From contig DATAJS010000001.1 in the NCBI GenBank assembly GCA_036262035.1, positions 124,001 through 188,000 of the forward strand: a DNA stretch of 64,000 nt, written 5' to 3'. Below are positions 55,890 to 64,000 of this stretch, in pieces (positions within the stretch are counted from its first letter, which is position 1; every line of letters begins with the position of its first letter). Below the pieces are notes generated by a model. The model worked only from the letters and a program-made list of their open reading frames with translations, was not told the DNA's origin and made no database searches. This DNA is from Burkholderiales bacterium. GTDB lineage: Bacteria; Pseudomonadota; Gammaproteobacteria; Burkholderiales; SG8-41. Position numbers and translations under genes: made by a program.

Positions 55890-56426
55890 GTGAAATACGC
55901 CGCACTTTTGCTCCCCGTCCTGCTCGCCGCGCAAGGTTGCGCGACGACGGCGCCGGCCGTCCGTGAGGACGCACAGGCGCAGCGGTTCACGTGGACGCGC
56001 GGCATCGAGCTTCCGGCGTTCCGCGACCAGAACGGCATCTGCCACACCTTCTCACGCGACAACGAGACCGCGATGCACACGCTCGGCCAGCAGGTGAGGG
56101 CGTGCTTCGACGGCACGCTGCCGGTCGTTCCGACCAGAGCTTCGGTGACCGGCGAGGTCAAGGTCGCATGGCAGAAAGTCCCGGCCGAGCGCATCGACGA
56201 TCTCTTCGCGGCGCAAGCCGCGCAGAGCGCGCTGCACGCGGCGGGGCGCCGCAAGGCCGCGTCGGTCTTCTCGGTCCACGGTTTCTATGTCTACCGCGGC
56301 GACACCTGCCACGTCGTCGTGTCCGACCACGTCGAGCACGTGCGCACGCTCGGCCACGAGTTCAAGCACTGCGTCGACGGCGAGTTCCACGACGAGCGCG
56401 GGCTCTGGAAGCACCGCGCGGGCTGA
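55890..56426 (+). CDS. Lipoprotein with HExxH motif
   Basis: A 178-residue protein with a lipoprotein signal (LLAAQGC at residues 11-17). The C-terminal region holds HEFKH at residues 156-160, a match to the zincin HExxH motif, followed by CVDGEFHDE. A Cys in ICHTF, a second Cys in YRGDTCHVV and a third in HCVDG could form disulfides. I do not recognise the family. It may be an outer-membrane or periplasmic zinc protease or a metal-binding lipoprotein. GAGAGAGG precedes the GTG. Its divergent partner is a metal efflux gene. Confidence 0.75.
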   Translation: MKYAALLLPVLLAAQGCATTAPAVREDAQAQRFTWTRGIELPAFRDQNGICHTFSRDNETAMHTLGQQVRACFDGTLPVVPTRASVTGEVKVAWQKVPAERIDDLFAAQAAQSALHAAGRRKAASVFSVHGFYVYRGDTCHVVVSDHVEHVRTLGHEFKHCVDGEFHDERGLWKHRAG

Positions 56427-56482
56427 GTCCCGGCGGTTTTTTGCCTACACTCCCGGATGTCTTCGTCATCAGGGGAGTATGC

Positions 56483-57328
56483 ATGGAATTCGACATCGAC
56501 CGGATGCTCGCCACCGCGAGCGCGCTGCTCACCGCCTTCGGGCTGAAGATCGTCGGCGCGATCGTCGCGTGGATCGTCGGCCGCTGGCTGATCAGGCTCG
56601 GCGTGCGCGTCATGTCGGCGGGCCTTACGCGCCAGCACATCGACGCGACGCTCGTGCGCTATACGGGCAATATCGTCAATGCCGCGCTGACGATCGGCCT
56701 CATCGTCGGCCTGCTCGGCTACTTCGGCTTCGAGACGACGTCGTTCGCGGCGCTGGTCGCGGGCGTGGGCGTAGCGGTCGGCGCGGCCTGGGCGGGGCTG
56801 CTCGCGAACTTCGCGGCGGGCGCTTTCCTCGTCGTCCTGCGGCCGTTCCGGGTCGGCCATTACATCAAGGTCGCGGGCATCGAAGGCACGGTCACCGAGA
56901 TCGGCCTCTTCGCCACCACGATCAGCACGCCCGATCACGTCGCGGTGTTCATCGGCAACAACAAGGTGTTCGGCGACACCATCCACAACTACTCGACGAG
57001 CCCGACACGGCGCGTCGAGCGCACCGCGCAGCTCGCGCACAGCGTCGACGTGAACGACGCGATCGCGCGACTGAAGGAGGCGGTGACCCGGATTCCGAAC
57101 GTCGCCAAGACGCCCGAGCCGGTGGTCGAGATCGTCGACTTCACCAACCGCGGCCCGGTGCTCGCGGTGCGGCCGTACACCCACAACGACAACTACTGGC
57201 AGGTGTACTTCGACACGAACAAAGCGATCGTGCAGACGTTCGGCGACGCGGGCTATCCCATCCCCAGCGACGTGGTCGCGCAGTCGGCCCTGCCGAGGCC
57301 GGAGTCCGAAGCGCCGAAGCCGGCCTGA
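56483..57328 (+). CDS. Small-conductance mechanosensitive channel (MscS family)
   Basis: A 281-residue channel with three transmembrane helices. The pore helix TM3 is VGVAVGAAWAGLLANFAAG (near residues 93-111). The beta domain begins FRVGHYIKVAGIEGTVTEIG and the C-terminal alpha/beta domain follows. It releases solutes on osmotic downshock. AGGGGAG precedes the ATG. It ends 13 bases from the convergent adhesin gene. Confidence 0.93.
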   Translation: MEFDIDRMLATASALLTAFGLKIVGAIVAWIVGRWLIRLGVRVMSAGLTRQHIDATLVRYTGNIVNAALTIGLIVGLLGYFGFETTSFAALVAGVGVAVGAAWAGLLANFAAGAFLVVLRPFRVGHYIKVAGIEGTVTEIGLFATTISTPDHVAVFIGNNKVFGDTIHNYSTSPTRRVERTAQLAHSVDVNDAIARLKEAVTRIPNVAKTPEPVVEIVDFTNRGPVLAVRPYTHNDNYWQVYFDTNKAIVQTFGDAGYPIPSDVVAQSALPRPESEAPKPA

Positions 57329-57341
57329 GCGTCGCGCACGA

Positions 57342-60300
57342 TCAGCGAGCCTGCGCGTCGCCGCACATCAGAGGCGACTCGCTCTTGCCGTCCGCGGCGG
57401 CGCAGAGATCGGGCTCACGCGCCGCACCCGCGGCGTCGGCGCTCCTGAGGCTCGCGGTGTCCCCGATGTCGTGCTCGCTCACCTGCTGGAGGATCTGGCG
57501 CGTCTGCTGCGGGTCGCTGAGGAAGTCGGGCGTCGACGTGGGCCGCGCGTTGTAGACGACCTCGCGGCGGCCCGTGTCGTCGTACCACTGATAGAACGGC
57601 TTGGCCGCCGGATTGCCCTGGAGCCACACCGTCGGCAGCGCGCGACTGCCGTTCGGCGTCACCACGAAGAGACCCGGCACGTCGACGCGCAGCATGCCGG
57701 TGGTCTCGCTGCCATACAGACCGCCGCTCGCCGGACCCGTCAGCGTCAGCGCCGCCGGACCGTCGTACCCGGCGAACGCCAGCGGCGACATGATCGTCGC
57801 GCTGCCGTTGGTGAGGATCTGGCTCGCGCCGATCGCGATCTGCTGCGCGACCGCGTTCCGATTGAAGCTCACCACGTTGCCGTTCGCCATGAGCATCGCG
57901 AGCGGCGTGGCGTTGCCGACAGCCTGCAGATCGACGTTGCCGGTCGAGGCGTCGACTGCGAGGGTGCGGTTCGTCGCGCCGGCCGTCTCGACGCCGTTGG
58001 CGAACGCCACGTTGTTGCCCGTGGTGTTGATCGCGACGCTCTGGTCGAGGCGCACGTTGCCGCTGAAGCGCACCGTGCCGTCGCCGCCGTTGGTGACGTT
58101 CACGGTCTGCGGCGCCGAGCCGTTGAACACGATGGTGTTCGGGCCCGAGATCACGTCGAAATCGGCGAAGGCCGCATTGGCGCCGACGCTGCCGGAGAAC
58201 GTGACGGTGCCCGTCGGCGCGTTGACGACCACCGTGCGGTTGCTCGCTGCGGCATCCGCGTCGAGCGCGCCGCCGAACGAGATATTGCCGGCGGTCGAAT
58301 CGAGGCTCGCGTTCGCGCCGATGACGACCGGATTGTTGTAGGTCTGAGAGCCGGTCGTGGTCACCGCGCCGCCGTCGATCTGCGTGCTCGACGCGGTCGT
58401 GGTGAGCGATGCAAGCGCGTCTCCGTTGCCGCCGACCGCGCCGGCGAAGCGCAGCACGTTGCCCGAAGTGATCGTCAGCGCGCGCGGAGTCGCGGGCGAT
58501 TCGAGCGTGCCGGCGAAGGTGATGCTGCCCGCCCCCGAGTTCAGCACGGTCGTCCCGGCGAGCGCGACGTTGTCGTTATAGGTCTGCGCGCCGCTCGTCG
58601 TGAGCGTGCCCGTAAGCGTCGTGACGCCGCCGTTGCCGGTCGTCAGGCTGCGGATGCCGGTGAACCTCGCGCCGTCGATCGCGGTCGTGCCGCTGAAGCT
58701 CAGGGTCAGATCGTTGTTCGCACCGTCGACATTGCCGCCGAACGTCGGCGTCGTGCCGGCCAGCGTGGTGTTGCCGGCGAGCACGACACTGCCTGAATAA
58801 GTCTGTATGCCGCTCGTCGTCAGCGCCCCCGTCAGCGTCGTCGGACCCGAGCTTGCGAGATCGCGGATCGCGGTGAAGCGCCCGCCGTCGATCGCGGTCG
58901 CGCCGTTGAAGCTCAGGGTCAGATCGTGGTTCGCACCGTCGACATTGCCGCCGAACGTCGGCGTCGTGCCGACGAGCGTCGCGTTGCCTGCGAGTAATAC
59001 GTCATCGTTGTAAATCTGCGTTCCGGTCGTCGTAAGCGCACCGGTCAGCGTCGTCATGCCGCCGCCTGCGGACGTGAGATTGCGGATGTTGGCGAACCTC
59101 GCACCGTCGATCGCCGTCGTGCCGCTGAAATTCAGCGTGAGATCGTTATTCGCACCATCGACGGCGCCGCCGAACGTCGGCGTCGTGCCTGCGAGCGTGG
59201 TGTCGCCCGCGAGCGTGACGTTGCCGGTGTAAATCTGCGTGCCGGTCGTCGTCAGCGCACCCGTCAGCGTCGTCGCGCCTGCGCTCGAGAGATTGCGAAT
59301 CGCGGTGAAGCGAGCGCCGTCGATCGCCGTGATGCCGCCGAAGCTCAGCGTGAGATCGTTGCCGGCGCCGGTGACGTTGCCGCCGAACGTCGTCGTGGTG
59401 CCGGCGAGAGTCGTATCGCCCGCTAGCGTGACGTTGCCGGCGTAAGTCTGCGTGCCGGTCGTCGTCAGCGTCCCTGTCAGCGTCGTCGCGCCTGAGCTCG
59501 CGAAATTGCGGATCGCGGTGAAGCGCGCGCCGTCGACCGCGGTCGTGCCGCTGAAGCTCAGCGTGAGATCGTTGCTCGCACCGTCGACATTGCCGCCGAA
59601 GGTCGGCGTCGTGCCTGCGAGCGTCGTGTTGCCCGCCAGCGTAACGTTGCCGCCATAGGCCTGTGCGCCCGTTGTCGTCAGCGCGCCCGTCAGCGTCGTC
59701 GCGCCTGTGCTGCTCAGGTCGCGAATACGGCCGAACTTCGCGCCGTCGATGGTCGTCGTGCCGCTGAAGCTCAGCGTGAGGTCGTTGTTCGCACCGTCGA
59801 CGTTGCCGCCGAACGTCGGCGTCGTGCCGGCAAGCGTCGTACCGCCGGCCAGCGTGACGTTGCTGCCGTAGGCTTGTGCGCCGCTCGTCGTGAGCGCCCC
59901 GGTCAGCGTCGTCGGACCTGAGCTCACGATATTTCGGATCGAGCTGAAGCGCGCACCGTCGAGCGCGGTCGTGCCGCTGAAGCTCAGCGTGAGATCGTTG
60001 CTCGCGCCGTCGACATGGCCGTTGAACGTCGGCGTCGTGCCTGCGAGCGTCGTATTGCCCGAGAGCGTGACGTTGTCGTCGTAAGTCTGAGTGCCGCTGG
60101 TCGCGAGCACGCCGGTGAGCGCCGTGACGCCGCCGTTGCCGGCCGCCAGATTGCGGATGGCTCCGAAGCGCGCGCCGTCGATCGCGGTGAGGCCCGAGAA
60201 GTCGAGCGCGAGATCGTTGTTCGCCCCTGCCACGTTGCCGCCGAAGCTCGGCGTATCGCCCGTGAGCGTCGTGTCCGCCCCGAGCGTGAGCGCGCCGTAA

Positions 60301-63300
60301 ATCTGGTTTCCGGTCGTGGTGACCGAGCCGCCGTTGAGTGCGGTCGGGCCGCCGTCGACCGTCAGCGAAGACAGCGGATTGCCGCTGCCGCCCACCGCAC
60401 CGTTGAATGTCGTCACGCCATTCGTGGTCACGGTCAGGCTGCGCGGCGTCAGCGGCGACTGAACCGTGCCCGCGAAGGTCACGCTGCCGCCGTTCGCGAT
60501 GACGGCTACGTCGGCAGCGAGTTGCGCGGCCGAGCCGATCGACACGGCGCCGTTGCTCGTCGTGAGGTTCCCCGCCAGCACCAGCGGATCGATGCCTGTG
60601 GTCATGAGGTCGATCGGCGCACCGGACGCGGTCGTGGTGAGCGCGCCGAGGGTCAGCGTGGATGGACTCGTGAGGAAGATGCCGTCCGCCGCCGTGGCGG
60701 TGAGCCGCCCGTTCACGTTGGTACTGCCGCCGAAGGCCGTGCCGGTCGTCACGTTCAGCCGTGACGCCGTGCCCGTGCCGATGCGCTGCGCGTTCAGCGT
60801 GATCGAGCCGCTCGTGGCGGCGCCGCCGCTCGCGACCGCGTTGCCCGTGCGGATCGAGCCCGCGCCGGCGATCGCGCCGTTGGCCAAAAGCGTGATGCCG
60901 CCGCTCGTCGCGTCCGTGCCGGGTACGCCGCTCGTGTTCACGTCGGCGGTGCCGACCGGACCGCCGACGGTGATAGCGCCGCCGGCGACGAGATCGTAGC
61001 CCTGGGATCCCGCCGCGCTGTTCGTGACGCCGCCGATCGTGTTCAGCGTAGCCGCGTCCATTTCATTGACGAACACCCCGCCGCTCACGCGGCTGCGCGC
61101 CGCGAGCGTCGCCGCGCTCGTGTTCACACGCCCGCCGGTGCCGGTGCCGACGCCCGTCGCGCTGTCGAGCACGACGCTGTTTCCGGTGATGAGACTGCTG
61201 CCGGAGATGCGTCCGCCGGTCGAGGTCAGCGTCACGTTGCCGAGCAACCCGCCGCTGGCGGAGCTGACCGGGTTCGGGATCGCGAGATCGCCTGCCGCGG
61301 TCACGGTGATCGCGTTGGACACCGCTGTCGGCACGTCGATGGACCCGAGCGTCAGCGCGCTGGCGTCGGTGAACGTCAACGACGCGCCGGGAGCCGATGC
61401 GCTCAGGGTGCCGACGTCGTTCTGCGCGTCGGTGATGTTGACGGCGCCGACCGTGTCGATCCTGAGCGTGCCCGAAGGCATGACGATACCGCCGGCAGTG
61501 CCGGTCACGCCGCCGGCGGTGGAGAGCTGGAGCGTCGACACGCCGAGGTTCACATCGCTGCCGATCGTGATCGCGCCCGAGTTCGTGCCGTCGAGTCGGC
61601 CGATGACGAGCTGCTCAGCGGTGACGCCGCCAAGCTCCGCCGCACTGAGCGACAGGCTCGTCGCCGAGTCGCCGCCGAGCAGGATCGGCCGATTCGCGCT
61701 GAAGTTGCGCAGCCTGACCGTCTGACCGGCGGCGCTGATCGTCCCCAACGCCATGCTGTCGGCGGTCAGTGTGGCGCCCGCCGTCGTCGTGAGCGGCCCG
61801 AGGTTGATGCCATCGCGGGCGGTTGCCTCGAGCGAAGCGGCGGTGGTCGCGCCGGCCACCGTCAGCGAACCATCGCCCGCCCTTATCGTCACCGGATGCG
61901 AGGCGCCCGATATGGACGACGTGAACGTCAACGAGGCGTCACGACCCAAGGGATTGTCAGTCGTCATCAGCACCGCCCGGCCCGCCGCCGCGCCGAGCAC
62001 CACAGGCCCGTCGAAACGCACGCTGCCCGCGAGCAGCGCGTCGCCGAGGTCACGGTTCACCGCCACGGTGGTGCCATTGAAGTTAATCGTGCCGGCCGAG
62101 ACGTTGAGCGCCGACAACGCACCGCCGGAGAGATCGCCGATGTCGCTCGCGAACGTGACGGTGCCCGAGCCGAGCGCGACACGCAGGTGTCGGCCATTGC
62201 CGAAACCGAACGGGGCCGGCGCCCTCACATTGCCGTTGAACGTCAGACCGGCGCCGCCGGTGCCGTTGAAGAAGACGCCGAACGCATCGATCTCCACCGT
62301 GCCGTCGAGCGTCGCGACCGTCGTCGCGGGGCCGGTGAAATAGGTGTTCTGCACCCCGCCCGCCACGCGGAACAGTATCGTGCCCGCCGCGACGTCGAAG
62401 TCCGACAGCGGGGCAGCCGCGGTGCCGACGTCGCCCGAGAATCTCGCCGTCCCGGTCCCTGCGGTAACGCCCAGCGACCGCGAAGTCGCATCGCGCGAAA
62501 TGGGCGACAAGAACGTGACGCTGCTGTCAGCGGCTCCTGAGCGGTCCGTATTGACAACCACGTTCGCACCGAGCGTCACCGGCCCGGTGAACGTGATCGT
62601 CTGCGCACTCGCGCCGCCGTTGAGGTTGAACGTCGGCGCGTTGAGGTTGATCGCGCCTGCGGTGACATCGAGATCGGAAAGCGCAGCGGTCCCGCCGACG
62701 CTGCCGCCGAAGGTGACGGCGCCGCCGCCGGCGAGCACTTCGAGCTTGCGCGCCGCGCCGGCCGAATTCACGGTCGAGGCGAACGTGAGGCTGTGGTCGG
62801 TGCCGCTCGCGCGATCGGTGTCGATCTGCACGTCGGCGCCGAGCGTCACGGGGCCGCTGAGGGTCGACGTGAGTCCGCCGCTGCCGCCGTCCAGCTTGAG
62901 CTGCCCGCCGTTGAGCGCGATCGAGCCGGCGGTGACATTCAGCGCTGTCAGCGCGGTTGTCGAGCCGACATCGCCGCCGAACGTCACCGCGCCGTTGCCG
63001 CCCGCGACGGTAAGGCTGCGCGCCGTCGTGGCGCTGTTCACCGTTCCGCCGAAGGTGAGGTTGTTGCTCGCGCCGCTCGGACGTGCCGTGGTGAACGTCG
63101 CGTCGGCGCCCAGCAGCACGTTGCCGCCCCACGTCGACGTCGCCCCGCCGGCCCCGCCGCTGAGGTTCACCGTCGCGGCGTTGAGATTGATCGCGCCGCT
63201 CGTCGTCACGTCGAGCGCGGCGAGCGCGCCGTTGATGCCCGCACCGATGTTCCCGTTGAACGTGACCGGCGCCGAGCCCGCGTCGAGTGTCAGCGCGGCG

Positions 63301-64000
63301 CCGTTGCTCGCGTCGATCGTCGAACCGAAGACGAGCGCGTTGTCGTTCGCGCCCGCGCGATCGGTGTTGATCGAGACGTCGGCGCCGAGCGTGAGGGGAC
63401 CGTTCAGCGTCACCGTCTGCGCGCCCGCGTTCGCGTCGTTCACGACGATCGGGCCGTTGAGTCTGATCGACCCGGCGTTCACATCGAGATCCGCGAGCGC
63501 CGCATTGGAGCCCGCGCCGACGCCGCCGCCGAACGTCACGATGCCGCTGCCGGCGTTGACGGTGAGCGTCCGGTCCTGGGTGCTGCTGTCGTCGGCGTTC
63601 ACCGTCGACGCGAACGTGACGTTCGCGCCCACGCCCGACGAGGTGGTATCGACGCTCACGTTGGCGCCCAGCGTGACCGCGCCGTTCAGCGCAACGGCGT
63701 TGCTCGCCGTGACGATGTTCGCGTTGAGCGCGATCGGGCCGCTGTTCGTCGGCGAGATCGTGATCGACGCATTGTCGCTGCCGGTGATGTCGCCGTTCAC
63801 CGTTACCGAGCCGCCGCGGATCGTCACCGGGTCGCCGAATGACACGGCATTCACGGTCGTGGCCGCGGTGCTCGTCGCGCGACCGAACGTGGTCGAGGCA
63901 AACCCGTCCTGAAGCTTGTTCAGCGTCGCCGTCGGCAGCGCGAGCGTGCCTGCGCCTCCGGCAATGCCCATCGTGACGGTATCGCCGGTCGGCTGAATGA
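57342..64000 (-). CDS. Giant filamentous-haemagglutinin-like adhesin (5' end outside window)
   Basis: A secreted adhesin of at least 2,218 residues in this window. The frame is open to the right edge, where it reads IQPTGDTVTMGIAGG. It is almost wholly Gly/Ala/Thr/Asn-rich beta-helix repeat sequence. Block A (about 62015-63692) has six units of about 90 residues. Block B (58618-60120) has seven near-identical units of about 71 residues. There is no autotransporter barrel, so secretion as a TpsA protein by a TpsB partner is likely. The tail (about the last 80 residues) has two Cys 13 residues apart, resembling the anchoring tail of HMW1-type adhesins. Methionine 63971 is internal, not the start. 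Confidence 0.88.
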   Translation of the reverse strand, partial: IQPTGDTVTMGIAGGAGTLALPTATLNKLQDGFASTTFGRATSTAATTVNAVSFGDPVTIRGGSVTVNGDITGSDNASITISPTNSGPIALNANIVTASNAVALNGAVTLGANVSVDTTSSGVGANVTFASTVNADDSSTQDRTLTVNAGSGIVTFGGGVGAGSNAALADLDVNAGSIRLNGPIVVNDANAGAQTVTLNGPLTLGADVSINTDRAGANDNALVFGSTIDASNGAALTLDAGSAPVTFNGNIGAGINGALAALDVTTSGAINLNAATVNLSGGAGGATSTWGGNVLLGADATFTTARPSGASNNLTFGGTVNSATTARSLTVAGGNGAVTFGGDVGSTTALTALNVTAGSIALNGGQLKLDGGSGGLTSTLSGPVTLGADVQIDTDRASGTDHSLTFASTVNSAGAARKLEVLAGGGAVTFGGSVGGTAALSDLDVTAGAINLNAPTFNLNGGASAQTITFTGPVTLGANVVVNTDRSGAADSSVTFLSPISRDATSRSLGVTAGTGTARFSGDVGTAAAPLSDFDVAAGTILFRVAGGVQNTYFTGPATTVATLDGTVEIDAFGVFFNGTGGAGLTFNGNVRAPAPFGFGNGRHLRVALGSGTVTFASDIGDLSGGALSALNVSAGTINFNGTTVAVNRDLGDALLAGSVRFDGPVVLGAAAGRAVLMTTDNPLGRDASLTFTSSISGASHPVTIRAGDGSLTVAGATTAASLEATARDGINLGPLTTTAGATLTADSMALGTISAAGQTVRLRNFSANRPILLGGDSATSLSLSAAELGGVTAEQLVIGRLDGTNSGAITIGSDVNLGVSTLQLSTAGGVTGTAGGIVMPSGTLRIDTVGAVNITDAQNDVGTLSASAPGASLTFTDASALTLGSIDVPTAVSNAITVTAAGDLAIPNPVSSASGGLLGNVTLTSTGGRISGSSLITGNSVVLDSATGVGTGTGGRVNTSAATLAARSRVSGGVFVNEMDAATLNTIGGVTNSAAGSQGYDLVAGGAITVGGPVGTADVNTSGVPGTDATSGGITLLANGAIAGAGSIRTGNAVASGGAATSGSITLNAQRIGTGTASRLNVTTGTAFGGSTNVNGRLTATAADGIFLTSPSTLTLGALTTTASGAPIDLMTTGIDPLVLAGNLTTSNGAVSIGSAAQLAADVAVIANGGSVTFAGTVQSPLTPRSLTVTTNGVTTFNGAVGGSGNPLSSLTVDGGPTALNGGSVTTTGNQIYGALTLGADTTLTGDTPSFGGNVAGANNDLALDFSGLTAIDGARFGAIRNLAAGNGGVTALTGVLATSGTQTYDDNVTLSGNTTLAGTTPTFNGHVDGASNDLTLSFSGTTALDGARFSSIRNIVSSGPTTLTGALTTSGAQAYGSNVTLAGGTTLAGTTPTFGGNVDGANNDLTLSFSGTTTIDGAKFGRIRDLSSTGATTLTGALTTTGAQAYGGNVTLAGNTTLAGTTPTFGGNVDGASNDLTLSFSGTTAVDGARFTAIRNFASSGATTLTGTLTTTGTQTYAGNVTLAGDTTLAGTTTTFGGNVTGAGNDLTLSFGGITAIDGARFTAIRNLSSAGATTLTGALTTTGTQIYTGNVTLAGDTTLAGTTPTFGGAVDGANNDLTLNFSGTTAIDGARFANIRNLTSAGGGMTTLTGALTTTGTQIYNDDVLLAGNATLVGTTPTFGGNVDGANHDLTLSFNGATAIDGGRFTAIRDLASSGPTTLTGALTTSGIQTYSGSVVLAGNTTLAGTTPTFGGNVDGANNDLTLSFSGTTAIDGARFTGIRSLTTGNGGVTTLTGTLTTSGAQTYNDNVALAGTTVLNSGAGSITFAGTLESPATPRALTITSGNVLRFAGAVGGNGDALASLTTTASSTQIDGGAVTTTGSQTYNNPVVIGANASLDSTAGNISFGGALDADAAASNRTVVVNAPTGTVTFSGSVGANAAFADFDVISGPNTIVFNGSAPQTVNVTNGGDGTVRFSGNVRLDQSVAINTTGNNVAFANGVETAGATNRTLAVDASTGNVDLQAVGNATPLAMLMANGNVVSFNRNAVAQQIAIGASQILTNGSATIMSPLAFAGYDGPAALTLTGPASGGLYGSETTGMLRVDVPGLFVVTPNGSRALPTVWLQGNPAAKPFYQWYDDTGRREVVYNARPTSTPDFLSDPQQTRQILQQVSEHDIGDTASLRSADAAGAAREPDLCAAADGKSESPLMCGDAQAR
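58618..60120 (-). repeat. Seven tandem ~71-residue adhesin repeats
   Basis: Units of 213-219 bases, each beginning LTGALTTTGTQ-Y and containing TLAGTTPTFGGNVDGA, NDLTLSFSGTTAIDGARF and IRNL. Seven full units are flanked by one degenerate unit upstream in the protein and a half unit downstream. Their near identity suggests recent amplification or gene conversion. Confidence 0.88.
62015..63692 (-). repeat. Six diverged ~90-residue adhesin repeats
   Basis: Each unit has the order G-VTLGADV-I-TDRA, then LTFAS-VNS, then TVTFGG-VG, then L-DLDVTAGAI-LN. They are much more diverged than the 71-residue units, so they are older. Confidence 0.75.

Noticed and set aside
58618-60120. Regularly spaced repeats that might suggest a CRISPR-like array
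   Set aside because: The period is about 213 bases, the repeats are coding and in frame throughout, and there are no short unique spacers or cas genes.
57471-63912. Several long plus-strand open frames opposite the adhesin, with short repeated translated segments
   Set aside because: They mirror the Gly/Ala/Thr repeat structure of the minus-strand adhesin. Their apparent internal repeats follow its 71- and 90-residue periods, and they have no ribosome sites.

Overview
The window is high-GC, gene-dense chromosomal DNA that most resembles a betaproteobacterium, probably Burkholderiales-like and environmental. The evidence is the gene order lpxK - trm112-like - kdsB - adk, five Bug-type (tripartite tricarboxylate) binding proteins, a caa3-type oxidase operon and frequent GTG/TTG starts. 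I saw no tRNA, rRNA, CRISPR array, insertion sequence or phage gene.

Layout. 1-5,600: housekeeping genes (lipid A and KDO synthesis, adenylate kinase, a K+-independent H+-pumping pyrophosphatase, a gamma-carbonic-anhydrase-like protein). 5,690-9,800: a CoA-transferase next to a TPP enzyme, resembling an oxalate frc/oxc pair, then a URO-D-fold protein. 9,790-14,510 (minus strand): two tandem MFS paralogues, a TauE/SafE permease and glycerol kinase, coupled by overlapping stop/start codons. 14,930-18,530: a LysR regulator divergent from a Bug protein and a ModA-like protein, then a frameshifted lipoprotein gene. 18,900-28,720: a GntR regulator followed by an oxidoreductase, acyl-CoA ligase, thioesterase, ABC permease, UbiX, UbiD, ABC ATPase, ABC binding protein and D-2-hydroxyacid dehydrogenase. 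This looks like an uptake, activation and prFMN-dependent decarboxylation pathway for an unknown, probably aromatic, acid. 28,720-35,200: a VOC protein, small proteins, an outer-membrane barrel, a Lys/Ser/Arg-rich basic protein, a PLD-VTT fusion and a BON protein. 35,300-37,600: a GH13 glucosidase and a receiver domain lacking its phospho-acceptor Asp. 37,600-42,200 (minus): an oxidase operon with a fused subunit I-III, a subunit II carrying cytochrome c, and two more cytochromes c. 42,180-55,740 (minus): a metallophosphoesterase, an AI-2E-type permease, four Bug proteins, a lyase plus a D-2-hydroxyacid dehydrogenase, an LVIVD propeller protein, a hydrolase and a cation efflux protein. 55,890-57,330: a lipoprotein with an HExxH motif and an MscS channel. 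57,342 to the edge: a giant filamentous-haemagglutinin-like adhesin whose 5' end lies outside the window.

The most unusual layer is the intergenic DNA. At least seven families of short interspersed or nested palindromic repeats occupy gene boundaries. In several places they have become part of genes: they supply start codons (kdsB, the acyl-CoA ligase, the VOC protein), signal peptides (two Bug proteins) and the overlapping C-termini of two convergent genes (URO-D protein and glpK).

All functions are read from sequence patterns alone. Starts are chosen by Shine-Dalgarno sequence, overlap and family length, and doubtful ones are flagged.
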